Of a DNA stretch of 64,000 bases, positions 1-12,489 are shown piece after piece. Below the pieces are notes generated by a model. It searched no databases. It was not told the DNA's origin and saw only the letters and a program-made list of their open reading frames with translations. Location: the NCBI GenBank assembly GCA_023055355.1, contig JALJCS010000001.1:71403381-71467380 (forward strand), read 5' to 3'. Source of the DNA: Agelaius tricolor. Lineage: Eukaryota; Chordata; Aves; Passeriformes; Icteridae. Numbering within the stretch: position 1 is the first letter of the stretch; the number at the start of each line of letters is the position of its first letter. The position numbers were made by a program, and so were the translations under genes.

Positions 1-1688
1 GGAAACACACAGCACATTTCTGTTTCACCTGCTAAATAATTTACAGCTTGGGATTTGTACAAAACACTTCGTATTTTAATTTTTTTTATTTAATTTTCTG
101 CCCCTGAAGCAGCAATTACAGAGCAGGCAGAAGCAGGCAAGCCCGCAGGAGCTGACGAGGATCCTGCAGTGGTTAGACTAATTACAGCACGTCAAATTAA
201 AAACCGGGGCTGCCCTGGCAGGCAGCAAAGGCTTACAGGATGCATTTTACTTTTCCCCTCCCCTAAGACATGATTTAACAAAGCGCTTAGCTGGCTCTAA
301 GGAAACCTGCCACCCTCCCCTGTAATCTCCATGACGCATCCCTGAATTAGCAAACTGGCCTCTTAAGGTGGTAGCAGGGTCACCTGTGTTACTCACCCTG
401 CTCCGGTGCCAGCGCTGAACAGGACAGGGTGACAGGGTGACGGCAGAGGCAGGACAGGCAGTGGCTCTCCTGCCTTGCCAGGAGAGTGTGCTGCTGTCTC
501 AGATCCTGATTTCTTGCTCTGCATCAAGCTAGATTTTGGGAAACCCATGGACAGCCCTGCTACAAGCATGTGCCATGGGCTCCCTCCTTCCATTCCAGCA
601 TCTTCCCATCCCTCACCCGGGTAACCAAAGCCTTTAATAGCACTAGGTTTGAGTTGGCTTTTTTGAGGTTTTTTTTTAAACCCTATCTCAAGAAAAGTGG
701 TGCTGGTATTTTTGAACATCTCAAGATCTTCAGCTTCCAAGGGAGCTGCACTTCCAAGGGAGAACAGCAAGTTCCAGTGGGGGATGGCTAAGCAGCATTG
801 AGCATCTGCTATTTATTCAGACTGGTATTTCTGCTACCTAAAATAATCCATCTGCTCAGGTTTTGCGGCACCCAGATCTCTGAAAGTGAAGGCCAGGAGC
901 AGGAGGACATCATCAGCAAAAAGGAGTGTCTGCTGGTTTGGTCTCTCACCCTCAGGGCTGCCCAGCAGCACACAGATCTGGACCTTTCTGGCTAACACTC
1001 CCAGTTCCAGTGGAAAAAGCAACTAAGTAATAAAGTGAGCTCTGCTGAGCCACTGCACTCCATTTCATTACTCTGATACCAAAGGAAGTGCACAGGGTAA
1101 CAAAGAAACACAGAAAAAACAGAATGGGTGCAAGACAACACTAAAGAGCAGACTTGGTTTCAGCAGTTTCAGGAGTGCTCTCCATACCCAATGCAGGAAC
1201 AAAGAAGGGTTTTAAATGGAGTGGGGTCCCTTTCCAAAAGGGTGAAGCAGGACAGGGTGGCCACAAGCCTGAAGAGCATCCCCAGCTCAGCACCAACACC
1301 CTGTACCACACAGGCAAAGGGACCTCCCAGCCACCTTCACCAATTTCAGCACATGAAGGCTTTAAGGTGTGAGGAAATCAGATCAGGCTGGGGGACACCA
1401 TCATTCTGACCTCCCCACATCAGGAAACACTCAGACAAAGGGACCTCCACATTCAGCTGCAAACAAACCCTGGAGGCAGCAGCACCCCACAGCTAGTGCG
1501 GGCATGACCCACCTCAGCCCCACCCACCCTGATGACTCCACCTCAGAGGGTGCCTCTGTGCTGTGCTCCCATCACCCTTTTTCAGTAACTGTGCTGCAGG
1601 GAGACCTGATGGGCAATCTGCACAGCAAACTGCTCTCAGGGGCCACAAGCTGCCTTGGTGTGTGCACAGAGGATGCACCTGCAAACAC
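1..1688. other. Probable intronic sequence, no gene seen
   Basis: If the minus-strand first exon at 4264-4317 is real, this stretch belongs to its first intron or lies further downstream in the same gene. I see no open frame flanked by convincing splice sites and no recognisable repeat before the CR1 tail at about 1689. The only compositional features are short T and A runs near 75-95 and 670-680. The ORFs present are short, overlap on both strands and read like chance frames. Confidence 0.4.
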
Positions 1689-1797
1689 TTCAGAAACCTG
1701 GTCCAGTGGTTGGCATTTCTGCCCATGGCAGGGGTGCTGGAACTAGATGATCTTTAAGGTCCCTTCCAACCCAAAGCCATTCTACGATTTGATGAAT
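1689..1797 (+). mobile_element. CR1 LINE, 3' end fragment
   Basis: The plus strand reads the sense 3' end of a CR1 retrotransposon: a 'cctggtccagtgg' motif, then 'gcccatggcagggg', 'ggaactagatgatctttaaggt' and 'cccttccaaccc', ending in a degenerate 'attctacgattt' tail. Only about 110 bp is retained, which is the usual severe 5' truncation. It has no coding capacity. Confidence 0.85.
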
Positions 1798-3800
1798 ACA
1801 GGCTCTCCTTCAGGGACCCAAACCTGCACAGTGAGTCAATACACCAGCAGCAAGTTGGTGAATCAACTTGCTGTCCTGGAATTTGTGTCCTAAAATGCTG
1901 CAACACTGAGACTGTCATAATCTCAGGTTCTGTACAGTGCTGCCCTGCTGCCAGACTTGTGGGAACACAGAAATAAACCTAAAACAAAAGTAAAAATTTT
2001 TAAAAAATTAAAATTAAAAAAACCCAAAACACAAACTGCAGCTAAACACAGGGCACTTGATACTGGTAGAGAAGAGCAGGAGCAGAGACCGGCAAGTCAG
2101 CAGGGACCAAGAACGCTAAACTGATACTCTGGGAATGGTTTCCAAGCAAAACCAGCAGAATTTGGTAGGAATGGCAGCTGGCTCTGTGGCATTGCCTTGG
2201 CACAGGCTGGGGATGAGCTGCACTGACTGCCGCCCTTCCCAGAGGTCAGCTGCACCCTTCGCCAACACTACTGGGAAAGTGTAACTTTAAAGTAAAAGAA
2301 ATAAACACATAAAAACACCAGGAAGACAAATAAACTGGTCTGGAAGTTTTACCGTAACTTGGCAGACAGAAAACGTCCTGCCCTGATCACTGTAAAAAGG
2401 ATCAAATTACTCAGTCCCAAAAAAGTTGCCTGTAAGGAGAGTAATGAAGAGTAAGGCAAATTTCTGCTTCTTGCAACATGACCAGCTATTTCAGCTGGTT
2501 TGGGGTTTGTGAAATGAGAGTCTGGGACTCACTGCTCAGCAGTTCCTTTACCCATCTCAAGAGTGAGACAGGGAGTGGAGCTAGCCAGAACAGCAGCACC
2601 ACAACATCTGGTCCCCATGAAGAAAAACCCAACAGCCAGCCCTGCAGCCAGCACGGACCAGAGCTCGGAAGCATCCCTGCCAGCCACAGTTCTACTCCAA
2701 ACAGATGAAATCCCCCAGCTTTCCAAAAGCCCCAAGCTGGAGTAAGGTGATGTTGTTCTGTTTCCAGGCAAGGGTAGTAGGGGAGATGGTGGAAACTACC
2801 TTGCAGCAGTCAGTGGGGTCCCAAAAAATCCACCAAGCAAATGAAATCACAGCCTCACACAACTGCTGCCAAGCTGCTACTGCTCCAAAACCCAGCAGCC
2901 AGGCAGATTTGGGACCGCTGCGCTGGCAAAAGAGCCACAAGCTATCTGTTTGAACATACTTCCCTTGAACATACTTCCTTCAGGCTGGAAAGACACAAAC
3001 TCCTTGCATGACCAAAGGGAGATGCCCAACAAATGTTGAAGGTATCAGACGAAAACCCAAGCTCACAAGCACATGGGGAATTTTGCCTTGCTTGCTTGTA
3101 TAATCCCACACACAAGAGTGAGAACACACTCACACACACAAGTAACATACATGTGTATTTCGCAGAGTCTTGCTTCATGCCCCAAAATTGCTGTTGAATT
3201 TCCCCGCACCTTTTTTTCCACCTCTTCCCTCTACACCCACCATTCCCAACTGACCTCCAGGATCCCAGCTGGAGCCGCATATCTCAGACTCCCCACCAGC
3301 ATCTCATCTTCCAGAAGTGCAGCAGCACAGGCTTCTCCCGGCTCGCTTCTCCCAGCGGGAATCCAGCACTGGGGAGCGCCCAGCCAGCACCGAGCACGGA
3401 CCCCGTCTGCTCCGCCACAGCTCCAAGTTCCCCTCCGCCTCCAAAGGCTGCTTCCCGGCTAATGCCCTTCCAGCTTCAGATTATTTGTTGTTTACTCGGA
3501 TTCCTGTCGAGCCAGCGCCAGCTTGCTCAGATCCACCTTGAGTTCAAGAGCAAGTGCTCTCCTCGGTTACACAACCCAGCCGCAGCAGCTGCGGCGTCTG
3601 CCTGACACACCGAATTACTGTCTCTCCCCAAAGAGACGGGATGCAGCCCTAAAGCGCTGACTGGGAAGTGCCCTACCTGGGAAGGTAAAAGGGGAGATAA
3701 AGCTGCCGGAAAACATTTCCGCGATAAGCCAGGGCAGCCGCCTGCCATTCGCAGCGGGGAGTTTTACTGCCTGTCCAAAGGGTGGCAAGAAAAGCGGCTG
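1798..3800. other. Probable intronic sequence upstream of the CpG island
   Basis: This stretch is free of recognised transposons and leads into the left CpG island. There is an A-rich patch at 1979-2035 and a short CA-rich patch at 3109-3140. GC content and CpG frequency rise after about 3330. No coding exon could be supported. Confidence 0.4.
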
Positions 3801-3810
3801 CGGAGGGGAG

Positions 3811-3847
3811 GGACGAACGGATGGATGGACGGATGGATGGACGGATG
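3811..3847. repeat. (GGAT/GGAC)n imperfect tetranucleotide repeat
   Basis: About nine tetranucleotide units alternate between ggat and ggac at the edge of the left CpG island. If the minus-strand transcript is real, this lies in its first intron close to the exon. Confidence 0.8.
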
Positions 3848-4263
3848 CCTCTCCAGTGCCGAGCTCCCGGAGCAGCGCAGAGAGCGGAGCAAGGATCCGC
3901 TCAGCTCTGGCTGTGCGGCACAGCCCCAGCTGGGGGATGCCGCCGCCTGCGCTAACGTAGGGATGGGGAGGATGGATATCGCAGGGAATATCGCACCCAG
4001 CCGGCGTCCCCTGCCGGGAGCCGAGGCTGGGGCGGGCAGCAGCCCCGGGGAGGGCGCAGCGGAGCCCCGCACGGCCCCCGACACGCGGAGCGGGGTCAGC
4101 AGGACACCCGAACACCCTCCCCTGCTGCCAAGCTGCCCCGGGCGGGGCAGGAGGCGCGGGCGGGCAGCCCCGCACTGCAGCACATCCCCACCCACGCCGC
4201 GGACACGCGGATGCTGCGCGGGCGGCGCAGGCACGGACGGATCCCCGCGCTCCGCACACTCAC

Positions 4264-4317
4264 CGCGAGGATGCCGGCGAACCCGGCGGAGCTCCGGCTC
4301 GCCGCGGCGGCCCCCAT
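4264..4317 (-). CDS. Candidate first coding exon of an unrecognised minus-strand gene
   Basis: On the minus strand the context GCACC-ATG-G is a near-ideal Kozak start at 4317. It is followed by 18 codons beginning Met-Gly-Ala-Ala-Ala-Ala-Ser-Arg-Ser-Ser and ending Ile-Leu-Ala. A GTGAGTGTG splice donor follows directly, with GT at 4263-4262, so the intron is phase 0. The exon sits in the middle of a CpG island, as expected of a first exon. The Ala/Gly-rich start could be the beginning of a signal or transit peptide, but 18 residues are too few to judge. The frame is also open upstream to another ATG at 4563, so a longer N terminus is possible. I do not recognise the gene. The remaining exons would lie beyond position 1. 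Confidence 0.45.
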
Positions 4318-4495
4318 GGTGCCGGGGCTGCGGGCGAGGCGCTGCCCGTGCGGCCGCGCTGCCTCAGGCGGCGGGGCGCGGGGCCGGCGGCGGCCGGGCG
4401 CCCATGGCGGGGGCCGGGCCGGGCCCGGGGCCGAGCCGGGGCCGAGGCCGGGGCCGGGCCGGGCCGGGCGGGGCGGGGGCCCAGCCGCGCTCCCA

Positions 4496-4520
4496 CCTGC
4501 CCTGCCCTGCCCTGCCCTGC
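4496..4520. repeat. (CCTGC)5 pentanucleotide repeat
   Basis: Five perfect CCTGC units lie inside the CpG island, upstream of the candidate minus-strand ATG, so they may fall in its 5' UTR or core promoter. Adjacent sequence at 4420-4480 is made of degenerate 'gggccgggcc' and 'ggggccgag' units with high G-quadruplex potential. Confidence 0.85.
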
Positions 4521-4870
4521 TGCGGGGCCGCCGCGCGCGCTCTGCCGCGGGGGCGGCGCGCACGTGGGGGCGGCGCGCGGGGACAGCGCGGGGCGGGGCC
4601 CGGCGGTGGCGTCACCCGCCCGCGCGCCAGGGCGCCCTCCCGCGGCGCGGGGACAGCGCGGGGACAGCGCCCGGTCTCCATCACCCGCCCGGTTCCCATC
4701 GCCCTCCCCGGCCGGGGGACAGCGGCCGCTCCGCTTCCCCCCGTGCTTTGGGTCGGGGTGGGGCTCAGCCGTGCCGGGGTAGCGGGCGCGGAGGAATCAC
4801 AGCGGGGTGTGGGTGTTCGGCACCGTGAAATCTCCGGGGGGACTTCTGCTTGTTTTGTTTTTCGTGTTGT

Positions 4871-5110
4871 CCAATGTCAGACGTACAGGGAAGAATTTTT
4901 TTTCACGAAAGGGGTGGTGAGCACTGGCACAGGTTGTCCGGAGAAGATGAGAAGCCCCATCCCTGCCTCATCCCTCATCCCAAGGCCAGCTGGGACAGGT
5001 CTCTGAGCAGCCTGGTCTGGCGGGTGGCATCCCTGCCGGTGGAATGGGGGTTGGAACTAGACAGCCTTTAAATGTCCATTCCAACCTAAACCATTCCATG
5101 ACTCTATGAA
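4871..5110 (+). mobile_element. CR1 LINE, 3' fragment
   Basis: This is sense-oriented CR1 sequence. The part resembling 'gaagaattttttttcacg...gtggtgagcactggcacaggttg' is followed by the 'ggtggcatccctgcc' and 'ggaactagacagcctttaaa' motifs and a tail of 'ccattccatgactctatgaa'. It abuts the left CpG island directly. Confidence 0.9.
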
Positions 5111-7282
5111 CACGTACCTACCACATTCCCTGTGATGGAATGTTCCTGTTCTTATCAGGGAACAGACCCATCCCTCCATGGAGGAGGATTAGCTGGATGC
5201 TGAGGGTGGCCACAGCATAGACAGTGCCCTCACTGCCCATCTTGCAGCATCCGAGCAGGGTGGGCAGAGCAGGATGACGGTCACAGTGCCCATTGACAGC
5301 TGTGGCAAGTGATGGAAACAGATCCAGGTTTGTCCAGGGCATCAGGGTCAACAGGAGATGGGTCCAGAGTCAGGACTGGAAAGGATGCAACCTGTGTCCA
5401 CGGTCCTTTCAGGAAATGGGAACTGAAGTGAGACTTCAGCGTTGTTCCAAAGTCTGACCAGGAGACCAGGGCACCCGCAGGTATGGCTGAGCAGGGCCTT
5501 CGAGGTTTATGAGTTCTGCAAATCAAGACTATTTATGAGTCTCCACATTTCTGGTTATCTTTTGAGGAAAAACACTCAAACACCTGATTTCCAGAGCCTG
5601 CAGAAATCCTGGTGACCAGCAGTCACCTTCTGGAGATGCCCTAAAGGCAGATGAACTAAGGGAGGGTTTCAGTGCCATGCCAAAGGAAACAGCACAGAAT
5701 TTATAAAATCCCATCTAAAAAGGGGGAGGGTAGGGGGAAATGTGGTGCTCTTGCTCTAAAGAGGCGTGGATTCCATCCAAGCCCTTCTGAAGCTCACAAG
5801 AAGCCTCATTCCTATTCCAGGGAATTTTGAGTCCAGCTAGAAGGCTCCTCTCCCAGACAAAGTGGAGTTTTTCTCCCCACACTTTCTCCATCTCTAATGC
5901 TGGAAGGGAGCTGGAGAGGAGTAATGACCCTTGGGAGCCTGGGAATGAGTCAGGAGAGCTTCCCTCCCAGAGCTGGGGTGGCGGTGGCAGGACTGCGGTT
6001 CCCAGGGGGAATAAGAGCGAGCGTGTCACATGTGCAGGGAGAAGATGTTCCCCCACAGCTGGCTGTGCTGCTGTGCAAGTGCTGCAGAGCCCTGCTTTGG
6101 GCTTTGCCTTCCCTCGGGGCCCCCAAACCCGGGAACAACATGCTCTTCCCAGGAGGTCAACAAAGAGGAGCCTCATCCCAAAGAGAGATCAAAATGCAAA
6201 CCAAGACACAGCAAAGTTCTTCAAAAGCAATAGGATGCCCATCACTGCTTTTAATTCAAAATAAATTGGGCAAATAATAGGCAATAACACAACTGGGTTA
6301 ACACCAGGCTTGTGGATGGTGGAGTGAATTTAAATTTTAAGAATGTGTAGCTCTCTGATGAAAAACAAGGCAACTCTTGGTGCAGGACTAAGTGGCCTGG
6401 TTGTGTCTGGGCTGGAAGAGGGTTTGAAATGCCCCAACAGCACCAACCCACGCTGGGTCCATCAACACTGTGAAGGGCAGCGTTCAGATTGTATTAGGGA
6501 AAAGCAGAAAAATAATCATCTGGAGGACAGGGTGACTCAGGGGATTGGCAATAAGATGGATCATGTTACTGCTTTTGAATGGATTCCAATTAGTTACATC
6601 CGCTTTTAATTATTATTATTTATACAGAACCTAAAGGCAGTCCAGAGATTATCCAAAAATGCACGGGCTGATCTGCAAATCCCCCGTCCCTCCCCCCCTC
6701 AGAGCCCTTGCAATGACAAACCCCAGTCACGCTGCCTGGACTGGTTCATACTGGCTGAGATGTAAATTACTTATTAGTGACCAGCTTGCTGCTTCTCTAC
6801 TTTTGTCACTCTTGGAGAGGAAAATAGGGAACAGGTGGCTGAGGCCGGAGTTTCGTGTGAAGTGTTTTTGTTGGAAGCAGCAGCAGCTCAAGAAGTTCCT
6901 CCTCGCCTCCCTGCATTCGGTTCCTTTTTCCCCCTTGTGCCACCCCGTGAGTCATGCAAATACACCCAGGTCAGTGAACTGGTAACTTTGAAAAACAAGG
7001 AGGGTTTTTTTAATCAGAGTAGGTGAAACTCACTGCTCATGTTGACCAAAGAGTGCTGGGTCTTTGCTAAGCTGGTGGTAGGAGTCTGAGTAGGCATCCA
7101 CTGACATCGTTTGCCACCAGAAATTATCATCTCTCCAACAGCAAGGTCTCTTCTCTTGTGAGGAAAGCCAGTGCTCCTGCTTACTCACCTGAGGCTTATT
7201 CAATCCTGTTCATGAAATGGGGGGAATTGTCTTGCCAAGAGAAGTTATTTGGGAAATTTTGAAGAATATGCCACAGAACTGT
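5111..7282. other. Intergenic sequence without recognised genes
   Basis: No repeat family was recognised here and no ORF has coding character. The overlapping frames near 5715-6277 occur on both strands and are not bounded by convincing splice sites. The segment at about 6535-6960 is repeat-free and contains TAATTA-like and TTATTATTATTTATA motifs, a composition often seen in conserved non-coding elements. Confidence 0.4.
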
Positions 7283-7497
7283 GGAATCACAGAATAGTTT
7301 GGGTTGGAGAGGACCTTAAAAATCATCTCCTTCCAACCCCCTGCCATGGGCAGGAACAGCTTCCACTAGACCAGATTGCTCAGGACCCTATCCAGCCAGG
7401 CCTGGAACCCTTCTGAGGATGGGGCACCATCACTTGTTTCCTCCTGTAGAAACCAGAAACATTCCAGGAAGTGATTTCTCATCCCTACTTGCACTAG
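7283..7497 (-). mobile_element. CR1 LINE, 3' fragment
   Basis: This is antisense CR1: it begins 'gaatcacagaatagtttgggttgga', then 'ggaccttaaaaatcatctccttccaaccccctgccatgggcagg', 'ccactagaccag' and 'ttgctcaggaccctatccagcc', and is followed into 'gaagtgatttctcatccctacttgcactag'. The copy is truncated and non-coding. Confidence 0.92.
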
Positions 7498-10400
7498 AAG
7501 ACACCAGGCTAATGGGGCAGACATAACTTCCTTTCAGACTGCCTCATTCTCTGTACATGGACCATTGCTTCCACATCTCCCATAGAAACAGAACATTTCT
7601 GTGTTGGTGTTGTTGTTATGGGAAAGTAGCTGCTGCATGGGAAAATTTGTGACTCCAGTTCATATAGAAACCACAATTACAACTTGCATTAACATGAATT
7701 GGGAAGTTAAATCAACAAAGCCCATAGACTTCCCTGGGTGAGGGAAGGGAGAGTTTGGGTGGGCGTTCTCACCCCTTTGACCCTCCCTATGATCTCCAGG
7801 AAGCTGGGAAGGGAAATGTCTACCAAGAGCAGATGTTCCCAGCAGGAATATATAGATATACACACGCACATATATACAAAAGCACAGCCATTTCAAGCCA
7901 GGTGTGTTATCACTGATGGGTTTTCCTCCTCAAGAACCCCATGGGATTTCAGGGCCAGGCACCAGGGAGCCAGGGATGGCAGATGGGGAGTGAAGCATGG
8001 CACTGTTGGGTGGAGGTTTGGTTGCCATCACACCGGAGCTGATCTCTCTTCTGGAAATGGTGGGTGCACAGCTGGAGAGCCTGTTTTCCCAGAGGACTTT
8101 AAGAAAGGAGAAGGAGCATTTGATGGCCAGGCTAAGTGCATGAGCAGCACCTTAGCCCTGTACCCAGGGCTGTGAGATAAACAGCAGGTGGGATGGGGAG
8201 GTGAGGCTGCAGGTGAAGCGCAGGTGGCCCTGCATCTTCTCCCCTGGTGAGATCAGGGGGTGAGGCTCACGAGGCTGACATCTCACATCCTTCCCAGGTC
8301 AGTGACTTGATGTGAAGAAGTTTCCTTCCTGACCCCCAAGTCATGCAAGTGCTGTCAAGCAGGACAACTTTTATCTGACTAAAAGCCACAGCTGCCTGCC
8401 CGCCTGGTTTGGTGCATGTGGAACAAGCCCAGCAGTCACATCTGCACCTCTCCAAGTTAAAATAATAGATGCATTTGAAGCTTCTTGTTTTGGGGTTTTA
8501 TCCCTTTGGAGTCTTGTTTTGCAGGAGGTTCTTTGGCTCAGCTGCAGAGTGAGGTCTGGATACAGAAGCCAGAATGCTCTTATTAACCTCAGCAGAAGCA
8601 CTGGGACTCTGGGCACCTCCTACAGTGCCCTCATTCACCTCCCTCCTCTCTTCCTCATCCCTTTCCTTCTCCTTGGTGCAAGTGCTCTGGGGCTGAGGCT
8701 TGAACAGTGCCTAACAAAGCCAAGCCTTGCTCTCAGCTGGCGTATCTTGATGGTCATGAAGCTGAAATGAAAAATGATGAAGAGCATTTTTGTGGATGAA
8801 CCTGAAAGCCTTGCAATGTCCCTGGGTTTACACTGGAGGAAGTGAAGCAGTGGATTAAGTGTTTTAGCCATGAGCAGAGCACTGGCAGCAGAGCTCAGAG
8901 CCTCATGCTAAGCAGATGATCACGTGTTGTCTTGCTCCTCTGTGAGCAGCATGACCTAAGTGGGACAGGGAGGTGACAAGAGATGGGATGGTTTGCAGAG
9001 CTTTCAGAGAGCCCTGCAAAGCTCAGTATGAGCTTCCCAAAGCCAGTTGCTTTCCAGGAAGGACTGTGCACTCTTGCACGTTCAACATCAAATACAGATA
9101 GCAAGCAACCGCCCCTGGCAATCTGTTATCCATGTCAGCTGTGGATGCAAGATCCCCTCTGTGTCAGATTACCCAGCACACGTGATCCTGCCAGCTTTGT
9201 GCCTGTGTCACCTGCAGGGCCATTGGAGTGGCACGGCCAGCCACTGCCTAATCCAGCCTACATCCCCCTGGTACAGAGGGGAACCAGCAAATAACTCCCA
9301 CCATCTCTGACCCAACAGGCTTCATTGCGCTGAGCACAGCACACTGCTCTCTCTGCTCAAGCTGGCTCTGCAGCCTTGGGGTTTCATTTGGAGCCCCAGG
9401 AGAATGTCACTTGCCAAGTGACCATGCTCAGCAGCCCAGCTGCCCCCAGCAGAGCGGATCTCATTGCTGAGTGGTCAGAGATAATCTTAGCCACAGTTTA
9501 ATCAGGTAGTGATGTTCATGGGGGGAGGATGGTCGGGGTGAGAAGTGGCTCACATGGGGCGCTACTGTCCCTGCTCACACTATTTGATGTATATTGGATA
9601 CTGAGTTATTCAGGGCAGTTAAGGGTGACAACAAAGACATGCAAAGAGCTTAAAATAGTGCCTGACCAGGCGATAAAAGCACACATTAAACTCAAGTGTC
9701 CTTGAAAAGAGGCAAGGGCTGCCTCCATGTGGATTAGTCCCTCCCAAAACCGAGACCCAGAGCCTTCCAGAGGCTCCCAAGGGTATCAGGTGACAGCACA
9801 GGGAGGAAGGCAAAGCCTCCCCTGCATCCGTGAAGATGACTGGGGGGGTGGGGCGGGGGGATGGAGGAGACCCTGGATGGGGATAGCTCAGGAGGCAAGT
9901 AGCAGGGAGAAATATGAGGCTGAAGTCCCAGATGGCACAGAGGAAACCATCGGGGAAATCAGTGACGGGTCAGCCTCAGCGTGGGTAGGTGACGGAGCCT
10001 GGGAACACGCCGGGTCTCTGAGTCACCGGGATTTGTGCAGCCTCAGTCCTGGCAGCGCTGGGTGTTCCCAGCCTTTTCTGCGGCGGGAAATGTGCCTGGA
10101 GCAGCTGCCGGGCCCCAGGCAGTGCCTGGGTGTCCTCAGCTCCGAGGGGAGCAGGGCAAGGTGACCTGGAGGTAGCGAGGTGTTCTCATCTCCCCTGGGC
10201 TCCTGCATCCAGCACAACTCTTTAAAAGCCTCGCCCAAGCTTGGCAGATTTAAATCACTTCAGGCCATTTAATCATCACATAAGCAGAGCTTAAGGACTA
10301 ATTTATAGTCCTTTATAGTTAATACTTTACACTGGTTAGAGTAACCCAGTGGGTTGTACAAGGAGCTGGTTATGCCATGATAAGCTTTCAGTGGAGATGA

Positions 10401-12196
10401 AAACTCAGGGAGCAAGTTTTCCAGCAGGAGAGCTCCAGCCTTGCATTACACACCAGTTTAGGAGGCAAGAGGAGTCTGTAGGAAGCTCCCTGCAGTCTGG
10501 CACTCTCCTGCCTTCACACATTTTAACTGCCTGCAAATCCTCCTCCAGGAAACTGAGAATTAGCCCCGGTGCTAAATGACTTTGGCAGAGAGGATCCTTA
10601 GTGGGGACTCTTGCTGGAAAGAATAACAGGGCTGGATGTGTGAAGCAGTGAGGAGTTCACAGGTCAGCTCCTGGGAAGGACACATCCCTCCCGTCTCACC
10701 AGCCTCCAGGTCCTTTCTATGAACTGGGCAGTTTTTCTGTTCCCTTAGCAGCTTGTCAGACCCTCTCTGTGATTGTTTCTGCTCTGTTTGCCACCAGTTA
10801 AACTCCAGCTGGATGTGAGGGAGAAGGAGGGATAAGTCCCACACCCTGAGCTCAAATCACTTTGATCCATGGTTTAAACACATCAGCTTGAACCAGCCTA
10901 GGAGCTTGCCAGCAGACAGATCTCACTCCTGTCCTTTCTCGTGCAGCTCCAGGCTTCCAGCCCATCCTCCCTTTATCTTAGCTCTTGTGCTGGGTAACTC
11001 GGCCCTGACTTAGCAGAAACCTGTTCCCTTTTTCCACTCAGTTATTTTTGTGCCAGATTAGTAGTCTGGGTGTGTGGAGGCTGCGCAACACCAAAGCTGA
11101 TGCAAGAGTGATAGGGTGGGGGTGAGGGATGGTTCCAGGCAGCCTGTGGGTGAAAGATAATCAGTGTGGGTACAAATGCTGCAGCAGAGCTGGTTACAAG
11201 GTCACCTCAGGTCAGAGGACAAGCAGAGATGCCATTTGGGGCTACAGTGACAACTGGGGTTAAAGGCCTGAGCCTGAGGGAACTGGGCAGGGCTGCTGAG
11301 AGGTTCCTGGGACCTCAGTTTGGGAACCCCAGCAGCAGTTTGGGAATGACTGCTGTGACATGGTCATGGCTGGGAAGTGCCTTGGGAGCACTGTGGCTGC
11401 ACCAGGCCTTGCTTGCAGCTCCTTTCACCCTGAGCCCTGCCCCATCACTGCAGGGCACTTGCTGGCTGGTGGCACTGGGATGGTGGGACCCCAGTGCCAC
11501 AGCTATGGGATAAGCCTGGTTAGAGGTAGCAGAGGGCTGGACATGTAGCTACCACATTCCTGCTCTTAGCACAGTTTTTTCCATTTCACCTTTGGAAACC
11601 TCTTCAAGTCCTGAAGTGTCTGTGGAGCAAACTGTCCTTGAAAATGAGCCAGGACACATCCCTCAAAATTCTGGATGCTGCAACCAAGGTAATTCTGTAA
11701 TAAATGTAACCTTTCTTGGCAGCACAAGAGAGCAATTAAGGAACCCTTAATTTTTAAGGGTCCTCACAAACACGTCACTAATTTCTAGCCAGAAACATTG
11801 GAAAATGTAGTCAAACCAGCCTGGATGCTCAAGGGACTCTCCTGCCCTACAAGCCTTTCACATCTGCCTCTGCGCCCCTTCCCTCACACCATGCCTCAGC
11901 CATCCTCCCCCTGCTTCCCTCCCCAGCTATCCTTCCCCAGTTGTGAACAAAGAAACTTAACCAAACAGTTCTCCACTGGAGGGAAGAGAGGCAAGGGAAA
12001 CAGGAAAGCAGATAATGTAACAACAAACATCAACCCCATCCAAAGTACACAGAGGCGTGTTCATCTTTCCCTTTCTCTTTGCTTTTCCATGGCCCCTAGG
12101 AAAACTGGCTACTGCCTTCATCCTGCAGCCTCCCACTGTGCCAGTTCACTGGTTACAAGCTGCATACTGTGCATTTCTCCCAGGCATCAGCTACTC
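7498..12196. other. Intergenic sequence without recognised genes
   Basis: This is GC-moderate single-copy DNA. It contains an AT/CA alternating patch at 7845-7880, a G-rich tract at 9842-9860, a repeat-free segment with AT-rich motifs and a small inverted repeat at 10205-10345, and otherwise only short chance ORFs. I could not support any exon or transposon. Confidence 0.35.
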
Positions 12197-12244
12197 ATCC
12201 ATCCATCCATCCATCCATCCATCCATCCATCCATCCATCCATCC
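12197..12244. repeat. (ATCC)12 microsatellite
   Basis: Twelve perfect ATCC units. Pure tetranucleotide arrays of this length are usually length-polymorphic in vertebrate populations. Confidence 0.98.
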
Positions 12245-12489
12245 CCACTAGCCACTACCCATCAGTGATGCCCTTAGCAGGAGCCCCATATTGTCCTCTT
12301 TCAGAATAAGACTCACTCAATAGAGTGAAAACCCACGGGCAGCTATTTTTTATGCACAATTTCTGATACTGGTGGCGCTGGGCCCAGTTCTAAAGGTCAT
12401 GGAGTGAGAGGAGTTTGAACTTGTAGACCTTCGGTTTCCATCACCAGGCTCACCTTGTGTGCAAGCAGGAGTGGAAGAGGAGTGACTCA

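Larger units (their letters stand above)
3800..4830. promoter_or_regulatory. CpG island, probable promoter of a minus-strand gene
   Basis: This is a dense CpG- and GC-rich block with many GC-box-like 'ggggcgggg' and 'ccccgcccc' stretches, peaking at about 4010-4700. Islands of this kind mark promoters of vertebrate genes. The sequence inside it that looks like a gene start is on the minus strand (strong-Kozak ATG at 4317 followed by a splice donor), so transcription is inferred to run leftwards with initiation somewhere around 4350-4650. Long ORFs on both strands here result from the scarcity of stop codons in GC-rich DNA and are not evidence of coding. Bidirectional activity cannot be excluded. 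Confidence 0.75.

Noticed and set aside
3825..5006. 393-codon plus-strand ORF and several overlapping ORFs on both strands in the left CpG island
   Set aside because: Stop codons are rare in such GC-rich DNA. The frame runs into a CR1 copy, and the composition is Arg/Gly/Ala/Pro low complexity. Only the Kozak-plus-donor minus-strand exon has independent support.
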